Of a DNA stretch of 5,467 nucleotides, positions 1-5,467 are shown piece after piece; the stretch's first letter is position 1, and the number at the start of each line of letters is the position of its first letter. Location of the stretch: the NCBI GenBank assembly GCA_029287755.1, contig JARFQM010000080.1, positions 1-5,467 of the forward strand, written 5' to 3'. The notes beneath the pieces were generated by a model. It saw nothing but the letters and a program-made list of their open reading frames with translations, had not been told where the DNA came from and did not search any database. The DNA comes from Desulfofustis sp. Its GTDB lineage: Bacteria; Desulfobacterota; Desulfobulbia; Desulfobulbales; Desulfocapsaceae. The position numbers and the translations under genes are program-made.

Positions 1-47
1 TGGCAGGACCAAACAACCAAAAAGAAGCCAGGCTGACAAGAAAAAGC

Positions 48-77
48 TTAGCACAGTTAGAGCCCACTCGTTATACT
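48..77 (+). promoter_or_regulatory. Candidate sigma70-type promoter for the DUF6599 gene
   Basis: TTAGCA (48-53, 4 of 6 to the -35 consensus) is separated by 18 bases from TATACT (72-77, 5 of 6 to the -10 consensus). This would start transcription near position 84, leaving a leader of about 37 bases before the ATG at 121. The -10 is good and the -35 mediocre, so this is a pattern match only. Positions 1-47 are A-rich and show no gene or other recognisable site. Confidence 0.4.
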
Positions 78-120
78 TTCAGGCCATAAAGAACCGATAA
101 CCCAAGCCGCATTTCCGCCT

Positions 121-933
121 ATGAAGATTCTTGTTACAACCATTCTATGTGCCCTGTTGGCGGTACCTTGCACAGGATACCCCAACCCTGTCGACAGCTT
201 CCCGGAGTCAATTGGCAACGATCCGGCTCTGACCATAACCGGCGAGGCGAAGGCGTGGTCCCCGGATAACATGTTCGAGCATGTAAATGGAGAGGCGGAA
301 CTCCTGATCCGCTACGGAGCTCTGAGCCTCAGCTTTGTCTCCTATGAAAATGGCAGTGGAGACTATGTTTCCGTGGATATTCTCGATCTGGGCGAACCAA
401 TCAACGCCTACGGTCTCTTCCGATTGTACTCAGGGTGCGATGGTGAAGAGCTGACAATCCACGGCGCCACGGTCCTTGCAGACGAATACACACAATATGC
501 ATGGTGGGGGCAGTACTTTTTGAGAATCAACCTTGATATCAGCGACAACACGAATAGCGGCAGTGCCCTCGTGGCGGATTTTCTAAAACATTTTTCAGAG
601 CACGTACCTGAACGCTCTCCTCTGCCCGCCGCTCTGGAAATTCTGCAATTGAACGCCAGGAGCCCATGTGAGGTAAATTATCATCCTGAACACATAGATT
701 TTGACCTGGAAACAGGGCCCGGATATTCATGGGTCGGCAAGGATGGCAATTCCTACTCAGCTGTTGTTCTGGAGTCTGAAGAGAAAGCTGAACTCCGCTA
801 TAGGGCATTAAAGGAAAAAGGTGTTGCACGCTTACTGCTCTGGAAAAATGGGGTGATCTGGGGCACCGCCGTTGATGGTGAGCCCACCGACGACATGAAG
901 GAGACTATCAGACAAATTGTTGAGAATTTGTGA
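121..933 (+). CDS. Secreted DUF6599 family protein of unknown function
   Basis: This encodes 270 residues. Residues 1-19 form an N-terminal signal peptide: MK, then a hydrophobic stretch ILVTTILCALLAV, ending around CTG-YP. The product is therefore probably exported to the periplasm. The mature part matches my memory of the DUF6599 family. The N-terminal block (about 46-100) reads WSPDNMFEHVNGEAELLIRY, then a V-x-V-D-I-L-D-L-G-x-P-x-N-A-Y-G-L-F motif, and an aromatic patch YAWWGQYFLRI follows at 126-136. A C-terminal half begins at LPAALEIL (168-175). The family has no known reaction and I see no catalytic motif or cofactor site. The cysteine at 17 is not a convincing lipobox because proline precedes it. 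The ATG at 121 is the first start after an in-frame TAG at 58-60, although no clear Shine-Dalgarno precedes it. The Tat-exported iron-sulfur aldo/keto reductase begins 62 bases downstream on the same strand with no obvious terminator between, so a shared transcript and related periplasmic role are plausible but unproven. Confidence 0.85.
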   Translation: MKILVTTILCALLAVPCTGYPNPVDSFPESIGNDPALTITGEAKAWSPDNMFEHVNGEAELLIRYGALSLSFVSYENGSGDYVSVDILDLGEPINAYGLFRLYSGCDGEELTIHGATVLADEYTQYAWWGQYFLRINLDISDNTNSGSALVADFLKHFSEHVPERSPLPAALEILQLNARSPCEVNYHPEHIDFDLETGPGYSWVGKDGNSYSAVVLESEEKAELRYRALKEKGVARLLLWKNGVIWGTAVDGEPTDDMKETIRQIVENL

Positions 934-995
934 AGCGATGATTTATCACAGCTGCATACGCCCAAGTCGATTTCCAAGATTATACAGGAGTTCCC

Positions 996-2102
996 ATGCT
1001 GCTTAAAAGGCGTGATCTATTAAAAGGAACATGTGCTTCGCTGGTCTACTCTCTTTTTCCTCACCGCGCCCAGGCCGGTCAGTCAGAGCTGCTGCCTAAG
1101 AGGATACTTGGCCGAACCGGGGTGGAGGTAGCGGTACTCGGCTATGGTGCCATGCAGGTATCCGACCCCGCTATCATACGGCACGGCCTGGAGCTGGGAA
1201 TTAATTACATCGATACAGCGGACTGCTATATGGGCGGCCGCAATGAAAAAGTGGTGGGCAAAGCGGTGGCCGGAATTCGAGACCGCGTCGTTATCGCGAC
1301 CAAGGTTCACATCGCCAAAGAGTCCAGGATGAGGAGATCGGTTGAGCGAAGTCTCGCCTCACTTGGAGTTCAGCGTGTCGATCTCATGCAGCTTCATAAT
1401 CTGAGATCCAGGGAGCAGGTTGTCCGCAAAGACGTTCAGGACTTCTTGACCAAGATGAAACAGGAGGGCAAGCTCAGGTTTACTGCGGTCACGACTCACA
1501 GCAATCAGACTGAGGTACTTGAAGCCGTGGTGGAGGATGGCTTTTACGATGCGGTGCTGGTTGCCGTTAACTTCAGATCTCCTAAGAAACTTTTTGACAC
1601 AATAGAGAAAGCTGCCGCTGCGGGCGTCGGAATTATCGCCATGAAAACGCAAAACGGCGGGTTCGAAGACAAAGATGTACCGGAGTTTACCCCGCACCAG
1701 GCCGCCTTACGATATGTCATCGATAAGCCAGGTGTTCACGTGGCTGTTCCCGGCATGCTCAGTAAGAAAATGATCGCCGAAAATCTTGAGGCAGCACGCC
1801 GCAAAGTAGACCTCGCCGATGTGGTGAGACTTGAAAATTACCGCAAAGATCTGGTCGGCAGGGCCTGCTCCTTCTGTTCAAGCTGCATAGATCAGTGCCG
1901 TTACGGGGTGGGGGGCCTGGATGTGGCGAGAACCAGGATGTACGCGGAGGGCTATGGCGACAGGGACCTGGCGCTCAGCAATGGCCGGGCTGTACTCTCA
2001 AATATACGGCTTTGCGCCACTTGTGAAGGGTGCACCGTACGCTGTAATCAGGGCATCGACATACAGGTTTCGGCGCAACAGGTGTATCGATATATCTCTT
2101 AA
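996..2102 (+). CDS. Tat-signal aldo/keto reductase with C-terminal 4Fe-4S ferredoxin-like domain
   Basis: This encodes 368 residues. The N-terminus has a twin-arginine signal, KRRDLLKG (4-11), a short hydrophobic core and an AQA cleavage-type site (25-27), so a folded, cofactor-loaded enzyme is probably exported by Tat. The aldo/keto reductase barrel spans about 33-280. The usual catalytic tetrad is visible: Asp73 and Tyr78 in YIDTADCY, Lys103 in IATKV, and His134 in MQLHN. IIAMKTQNGG (213-222) and VPGMLSKKMIAEN (251-263) sit where the family binds nicotinamide cofactor. The C-terminus carries two CX2CX2CX3C clusters (Cys291/294/297/301 and Cys340/343/346/350), enough for two [4Fe-4S] clusters; the proline that usually follows the last cysteine is absent in both. 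The family reduces carbonyls or oxidises alcohols; the substrate here is unknown. AGGAG (986-990) lies five bases before the ATG, supporting this start. NAD(P)H is not normally available in the periplasm, so electrons may enter or leave through the clusters (inference). Confidence 0.92.
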   Translation: MLLKRRDLLKGTCASLVYSLFPHRAQAGQSELLPKRILGRTGVEVAVLGYGAMQVSDPAIIRHGLELGINYIDTADCYMGGRNEKVVGKAVAGIRDRVVIATKVHIAKESRMRRSVERSLASLGVQRVDLMQLHNLRSREQVVRKDVQDFLTKMKQEGKLRFTAVTTHSNQTEVLEAVVEDGFYDAVLVAVNFRSPKKLFDTIEKAAAAGVGIIAMKTQNGGFEDKDVPEFTPHQAALRYVIDKPGVHVAVPGMLSKKMIAENLEAARRKVDLADVVRLENYRKDLVGRACSFCSSCIDQCRYGVGGLDVARTRMYAEGYGDRDLALSNGRAVLSNIRLCATCEGCTVRCNQGIDIQVSAQQVYRYIS

Positions 2103-2105
2103 AAC

Positions 2106-2248
2106 TGAGCCATTTGCAAAACGATCTTTTCGCCCACACTCTGCGTTATGCTCAAAATTTTATCCTCGGAATATCAATCATATGCCTGTGGTAAAATTTC
2201 TCGCATGGTTTGATTTTGAACGACAATCCTAGTTGTGCAAAAGGCTCA
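2106..2248. mobile_element. MITE/REP-like 143-base imperfect palindrome
   Basis: The ends are a 17-base inverted repeat: TGAGCCATTTGCAAAAC (2106-2122) pairs with 2232-2248 at 15 of 17 positions. The symmetry continues about the same centre (2177) without gaps: ATGC (2148-2151) pairs with GCAT (2203-2206), AAATTTTA (2155-2162) with TAAAATTT (2192-2199), and ATAT (2171-2174) with ATAT (2180-2183). The segments at 2123-2147 and 2207-2231 pair poorly. A dinucleotide AC flanks both ends (2104-2105 and 2249-2250), which could be a 2-base target duplication but is weak evidence alone. There is no transposase or credible ORF inside. This fits a non-autonomous element moved by a transposase encoded elsewhere. 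It starts three bases after the reductase stop codon, so in RNA it would form a long 3' hairpin, possibly affecting transcript stability. It has no T-run typical of an intrinsic terminator. Confidence 0.6.
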
Positions 2249-2568
2249 ACTATTCCGAATTTTCTCCCACAGGCTCATAAGAAGCAGCCTCGAGCAGCCT
2301 CGAGCAGAAACAGTGGATTGCTTTGACTGCCGCTCCAAGAGGAGCGCTCGTGCTCAATTCTTGACAATACACACCGCCCATTTTCTGCCGGCATGCAGAT
2401 TATGGAGATCCTGGTCTTTTAATTTGTGAAAAGAATATTATCATGGTCAGGCTTGTCGGCATGATGTCTCTGGCGGGGCGTAGTGCACGCCGGTCAGCGA
2501 TGAGCTGTTTTGCGCCGGATACCTGAGTTGCGTTAATAACCACATGGAATAATAGCTAAAAGCTGTAG
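2249..2568. other. Gene-free spacer upstream of the ABC-F gene
   Basis: I see no convincing coding region here. It contains a 10-base tandem repeat (2283-2307), annotated separately. A 6-base hairpin CGCTCC-AAGA-GGAGCG (2331-2346) has no T-tract after it. A longer imperfect hairpin lies at 2470-2497, with the core GGCGT-AGTGC-ACGCC and CTG/CAG at its base. Isolated promoter-like hexamers occur: TTGACA at 2361-2366 has no partner at the right distance, TATTAT at 2436-2441 has only a 3 of 6 match upstream, and TTGCGT/TAATAG (2528-2555, 16-base spacer) is weak. The promoter of the ABC-F gene should lie here, but I cannot choose one. Confidence 0.5.
2283..2307. repeat. 10-base tandem repeat, 2.5 copies
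   Basis: The unit AGCAGCCTCG occurs twice in full and then as a half copy (AGCAG), all exact. Each full-unit junction forms the palindrome CTCGAG. It lies in the spacer between the palindromic element and the ABC-F gene. It is too short for a CRISPR or a family of iterons; replication slippage or a local binding-site duplication would explain it. Confidence 0.75.
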
Positions 2569-4545
2569 ATGCTCTCGATTAATCATCTCGATATCCGTTA
2601 CGGCGAAAAGCATCTGTTCAAAGATGTTTCCGCCGTCGTTCACTCCGGCGACCGGGTTGGCCTGGTGGGGGTCAACGGCACGGGCAAATCGACCTTGATG
2701 AAAATCATGGCCAAGGAGGTTGCTGCCGATGACGGTGTGGTGAGCAGGGCGAAGCTCTTCTCCGTCGCCTATCTTCCCCAGGAACCGGCCCTGATCAGTT
2801 CCGGACGAACCCTCTACGAGGAAGCGGTTCAGGCCTTTGCCGAGCTGTTGAAACTGCAGCAGGAGGCCGATCGACTGAATGAAAGCCTGAGCAGCAGCGC
2901 CGCGCAGGATGAACAGTTTGAAAACCTTCTGGAGCGCCAGGGCAGCATTCAGCAGATGCTGGACAGCAGCGACATATACACGATCAGAACCCAGACGGAG
3001 AAGGTTCTCTTCGGGCTCGGGTTCAGCAAGCACGATCTGCAGAAACAGGTTTCCTCTTTTTCCGGAGGCTGGATCATGCGACTCTTGCTGGCTAAGATGC
3101 TTCTCCAGTCGCCGTCGCTGCTCCTGCTGGATGAACCGACCAACCATCTCGATCTCGACTCTCTTACCTGGCTCGAGTCATTTCTGCAGACCTACCATGG
3201 CGCCCTGGTGATCATCTCCCATGACCGCACCTTTCTGGACAGAACAACGACTCAGACATGGGAACTCAGTCTCGGCCGCCTGACCGCCTATAAAGGGAAC
3301 TACTCGAAATATATCGAGGACAAAGAGGAGCGGCGGAGGATCGAGAAGGCGTCCTACGACAACCAGCAGGCCCAGATCCGACAGACCATGCGCTTTGTCG
3401 AACGGTTCCGGGCGAAATCCACCAAGGCCCGGCAGGTCCAGTCAAAACTCAAGCAGCTCGACCGCCTTGAACTGGTCGAACTGGCCGAGGAGGAGCACTC
3501 CATACACTTTTCTTTTCCGCCCGCACCCCACTCAGGGCGGGACGTCCTGATGGTCGAGTCGATTGCCAAAAGCTACGGTGACTCCCGGGTCTTCGATCAG
3601 GTTGATCTCCACCTGCAGCGGGGAGACAAGGTGGCGGTGGTTGGGGTAAACGGGGCCGGCAAATCAACCCTGCTCAAAATTCTCGCCGGCCAGCTGCGCT
3701 GCGACAGCGGCTCCATACGGGTAGGCACCGGTGTCCAGTTGACCTATTTTGGCCAGCATCAGGCCCAGGAACTGGCCCCCGATTTTACCGTGCTTGAGAG
3801 CCTCTCCCACGTGGCCGGGGACATGGCCATGACCCGAATGAGATCATTACTCGGCGCCTTTTTGTTCAGGGGCGAGGATGTGGACAAAAAGGTATCGATC
3901 CTGTCCGGCGGCGAGAAAAGCAGGCTGGCGCTGGCCCGGATGATTGCCGTGCCGGCCAACTGCATGCTGCTCGACGAACCGACCAACCACCTCGATATGC
4001 TCTCCCAGGAGGTGCTCCAGGAAGCGATGCGCCAATACGACGGAACCATCGTTGTGGTTTCCCATAACCGCTACTTTGTCGATTGTTTTGTAAACAAAGT
4101 GCTGGAGATCAAAGATAGTATGGCGACCCTGTTCGACGGCACGGTCGCCGAATATGTTGAACGCCAGCAGCGGCTGGCCCAGAGGGAAGCGGCCACGGTG
4201 AAAAGCGCACCGGAGTCGGAGAAGAATAACAAAACCGTTCAGGCGAGCAGAAAAGAGAGACGTCGCCAGGAGGCGCTGAAGCGGGAAAGGCGCCGGCAGC
4301 TGGCCGGACCGTGGCTGAAAAAGCTGGCCGAGGCGGAGAAGAAAGTGGAAAAATTCGAGCTGCTCAAAGAAGAGCTCGAGGCCGCACTCGCCAATCCTGA
4401 ACTCTACCAGGACAGTGCCGGTTGGGCGGAGGTAAACGAACGTTACAATGACTGCACCCGCAGGCTTGATCGGTGGATGAAGCGCTGGGAGGAGGCCCAG
4501 ATAAAAATGGATGAGATCGACGGCGAAGAGCTTGGCGAACGGTGA
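2569..4545 (+). CDS. ABC-F family ATPase, YheS-like
   Basis: This encodes 658 residues with two ABC ATPase domains and no membrane segments, so it is a cytosolic ABC-F protein rather than a transporter. Domain 1 has Walker A GVNGTGKS (34-41), signature SFSGGW (163-168), Walker B LLLLDEP (184-190, catalytic Glu189) and switch His218. Domain 2 has Walker A GVNGAGKS (359-366), signature LSGGE (445-449), Walker B with Glu470, and switch His499. The linker between the domains (about 240-325) contains FVERFRAKSTKARQVQSKLK, the positively charged helix pair that reaches the peptidyl-tRNA site in this class. A charged, coiled-coil C-terminal extension covers about 530-655. The linker and C-terminal sequences most resemble E. 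coli YheS (about 637 residues) as I recall it. ABC-F proteins bind the ribosomal E site and ease stalled or difficult translation; a resistance role cannot be excluded but nothing points to one. An in-frame TAG directly before the ATG (2566-2568) fixes the upstream limit of the start. No good Shine-Dalgarno precedes it. Confidence 0.95.
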   Translation: MLSINHLDIRYGEKHLFKDVSAVVHSGDRVGLVGVNGTGKSTLMKIMAKEVAADDGVVSRAKLFSVAYLPQEPALISSGRTLYEEAVQAFAELLKLQQEADRLNESLSSSAAQDEQFENLLERQGSIQQMLDSSDIYTIRTQTEKVLFGLGFSKHDLQKQVSSFSGGWIMRLLLAKMLLQSPSLLLLDEPTNHLDLDSLTWLESFLQTYHGALVIISHDRTFLDRTTTQTWELSLGRLTAYKGNYSKYIEDKEERRRIEKASYDNQQAQIRQTMRFVERFRAKSTKARQVQSKLKQLDRLELVELAEEEHSIHFSFPPAPHSGRDVLMVESIAKSYGDSRVFDQVDLHLQRGDKVAVVGVNGAGKSTLLKILAGQLRCDSGSIRVGTGVQLTYFGQHQAQELAPDFTVLESLSHVAGDMAMTRMRSLLGAFLFRGEDVDKKVSILSGGEKSRLALARMIAVPANCMLLDEPTNHLDMLSQEVLQEAMRQYDGTIVVVSHNRYFVDCFVNKVLEIKDSMATLFDGTVAEYVERQQRLAQREAATVKSAPESEKNNKTVQASRKERRRQEALKRERRRQLAGPWLKKLAEAEKKVEKFELLKEELEAALANPELYQDSAGWAEVNERYNDCTRRLDRWMKRWEEAQIKMDEIDGEELGER

Positions 4546-4569
4546 GCTCCGGGTGGCAGGAAGCAAAAA

Positions 4570-4598
4570 TTGACATATGCACATCACTGGAGTAAAAA
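4570..4598 (+). promoter_or_regulatory. Sigma70-type promoter for the rubredoxin/DUF2231 gene
   Basis: A perfect TTGACA (4570-4575) is followed by a 17-base spacer and TAAAAA (4593-4598, 4 of 6 to the -10 consensus); a shift of one base gives AAAAAT, also 4 of 6. A transcript would start near 4605 and have a leader of about 59 bases. It lies in the 118-base gap after the ABC-F stop codon, suggesting the downstream gene is its own transcription unit. No intrinsic terminator is visible between the ABC-F stop and this promoter. Confidence 0.6.
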
Positions 4599-4663
4599 TG
4601 AACCATCGTGGTGGCATTACAGCGTAATTTCAAATCTTGAGAATTATTGCGGAGGCTCGACGG

Positions 4664-5467
4664 ATGAAAAAATGGGAATGTACGATATGCGGCTATATCC
4701 ATGAAGGCGATGCTCCGCCGGATGAGTGCCCATTATGCGGCGCCGGTCCGGAATATTTCAAGGAGGTCGTCGAGAGCGCTGAGGAGGCGCCGGCCGAAGC
4801 CCCAGCCGAGGCGCAGTCAGAGGCCCAGCCCGAGGGGCAAGCCGATACAGCAGCTGAAGTGCAGTCTGACTCAGCGCCTGAGCCGGCCGCAAAACCGGCA
4901 GCCGCGCCATCTTCGACTGAGCTGAAAAAATGGGAATGCACGTTATGCGGCTATATCCACGAAGGGCCTGCACCACCTGACTCTTGTCCGGTGTGCGGAG
5001 CCGGTCCCGAATACTTCAAAGAGATTGTCGAGAAAGAGGAGAAAACGCTCACCGAGGCCGTCCTGGAGCCTGAGACCGGTGCGGCGGGGCAGAAACCGGC
5101 CCCAAGCCTGTTCCGGAAAATGGTCATGAAGCATCATCTGCACCCCATCGCGGTGCATACCCCCAACGGCGTCCTGCCGCTCGCCCTGGTTTTTCTGGCG
5201 ATCGGCACCGTGCTGGGGATCACCAGCTTCGAGCAGGCCGCCTTTTACAGTCTGGTTTTTGTGCTGCTCAACATGCCTTTTGTGATTCTTACCGGATATA
5301 TCGCCTGGCAGGAGCGCTACAAAGGTGCGAAAACCACAATATTCGGCGTTAAGATCGGTGGCACCATCGTTGTCTGTGCCACGCTCGTGGCCATGGTGAT
5401 CTGGCGTCTGGTGGAGCCTGGGGTGGCTGCGTCGCCGGGGCGCTGGACGTACCTGCTCATCTGCCTG
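4664..5467 (+). CDS. Tandem rubredoxin-domain membrane protein with DUF2231-like domain (3' partial)
   Basis: The frame is open for 268 codons and runs off the window edge, so the C-terminus is missing. GGAGG (4651-4655) eight bases before the ATG supports the start. Residues 2-37 and 88-123 are two short rubredoxin modules, each with CxxCGYIHEG and CPxCGAGPEYF: Cys6/9/22/25 and Cys92/95/108/111. Twelve residues separate the two cysteine pairs, as in the C-terminal domain of rubrerythrin and unlike free rubredoxin, where the gap is much longer. Each should bind one iron. They are joined by a flexible Ala/Glu/Pro/Gln-rich linker (38-87). A second linker leads to HPIAVHTPNG (160-169), which resembles the HPxxVHxP start of DUF2231, and then to membrane helices at about 168-188, 193-214 and 231-250, with a fourth starting near 260. 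There is no signal peptide, and basic residues flank the first helix and the loop after the second, so the rubredoxins probably face the cytoplasm. A role as membrane-tethered electron carrier, perhaps in redox or oxygen-stress metabolism, is inference. Confidence 0.85.
   Translation, partial: MKKWECTICGYIHEGDAPPDECPLCGAGPEYFKEVVESAEEAPAEAPAEAQSEAQPEGQADTAAEVQSDSAPEPAAKPAAAPSSTELKKWECTLCGYIHEGPAPPDSCPVCGAGPEYFKEIVEKEEKTLTEAVLEPETGAAGQKPAPSLFRKMVMKHHLHPIAVHTPNGVLPLALVFLAIGTVLGITSFEQAAFYSLVFVLLNMPFVILTGYIAWQERYKGAKTTIFGVKIGGTIVVCATLVAMVIWRLVEPGVAASPGRWTYLLICL
4667..4774 (+). repeat. Internal coding repeat, copy 1 (rubredoxin module)
   Basis: This 36-codon unit recurs 258 bases downstream at 4925-5032 in the same frame. 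By my hand count 31 of 36 residues and 85 of 108 bases agree, and no gaps are needed. It encodes one iron site, Cys6/9/22/25. Confidence 0.9.
4925..5032 (+). repeat. Internal coding repeat, copy 2 (rubredoxin module)
   Basis: This is the second copy of the module at 4667-4774, carrying Cys92/95/108/111. The five residue differences (I/L, D/P, E/S, L/V, V/I) spare all cysteines and the GYIHEG and GAGPEYF motifs. Thirteen further codons differ only silently, which points to an old duplication kept under selection. Confidence 0.9.

Noticed and set aside
121..180. Lipoprotein signal (Cys17) in the DUF6599 protein
   Set aside because: The residues before the cysteine are A-V-P, and proline at -1 does not fit a lipobox; an ordinary signal peptide is more likely.
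1921..2232. 103-codon plus-strand frame running from the reductase gene into the palindrome
   Set aside because: It lies out of frame inside the reductase's cysteine-rich C-terminus and then translates the palindromic element; no domain or ribosome binding site.
2361..2366. Perfect TTGACA as a -35 box for the ABC-F gene
   Set aside because: No -10-like hexamer lies 16-18 bases downstream; the sequence there is TCTGCC.
2368..2379. TACACACCGCCC, identical to a universally conserved stretch near the 3' end of 16S rRNA
   Set aside because: Only 12 bases agree; the flanking bases do not continue as 16S rRNA, so this is a chance match and not an rRNA fragment.
2235..2429. 64-codon frame with a GTG start in the spacer
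   Set aside because: It begins inside the terminal inverted repeat, crosses the 10-base tandem repeat, has no ribosome binding site and resembles no known protein.
2443..2526. 27-codon frame starting MVRLVGMMSLAG, possible leader peptide before the ABC-F gene
   Set aside because: No Shine-Dalgarno precedes it, it overlaps the 2470-2497 hairpin without an attenuator arrangement, and its composition is not distinctive.
3847..4617. Long minus-strand open frame (256 codons) opposite the ABC-F gene, and a similar one at 2533-3147
   Set aside because: Both lie antisense to well-conserved ABC-F motifs and show no family signature; such shadow frames are common in GC-rich coding DNA.
4693..4941. 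Minus-strand frame rich in Ala and Ser opposite the rubredoxin linker
   Set aside because: Its composition simply mirrors the Ala/Glu/Pro-rich linker codons of the plus-strand gene.

Overview
This 5.5 kb window of bacterial DNA carries four plus-strand protein genes, the last cut off by the window's right edge. No rRNA, tRNA, CRISPR array or intact transposase was found. The organism is probably a Gram-negative anaerobe, and Desulfobacterota (sulfate-reducer relatives) is my best guess. That rests on rubrerythrin-type rubredoxin modules, a Tat-type signal on an iron-sulfur aldo/keto reductase, and a DUF6599 gene. It is inference from gene content only; no marker gene is present.

Left part (1-2102): after a candidate promoter comes a secreted protein of the DUF6599 family (121-933). 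Sixty-two bases later lies an aldo/keto reductase (996-2102) with a twin-arginine signal peptide and a C-terminal ferredoxin-like part with eight cysteines. The two genes may be co-transcribed, and both products look exported, so they may act together in the periplasm. No substrate can be named.

Middle (2103-2568): a 466-base gene-free stretch. It starts with a 143-base imperfect palindrome (2106-2248) with 17-base terminal inverted repeats, which looks like a MITE or REP-type non-coding mobile element sitting three bases after the reductase stop codon. It also holds a 2.5-copy 10-base tandem repeat and two small hairpins. No convincing promoter was found.

Right part (2569-5467): a full-length ABC-F ATPase of the YheS type (2569-4545), a soluble ribosome-associated protein class, is followed by a good sigma70-like promoter (4570-4598). 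Beyond it is a partial gene (4664 to the edge) encoding two near-identical rubredoxin modules joined to a multi-pass membrane domain resembling DUF2231. This last gene is the most unusual item. It looks like a membrane-anchored, two-iron electron carrier facing the cytoplasm. The ABC-F gene and the rubredoxin gene are probably separate transcription units with no evident functional link.
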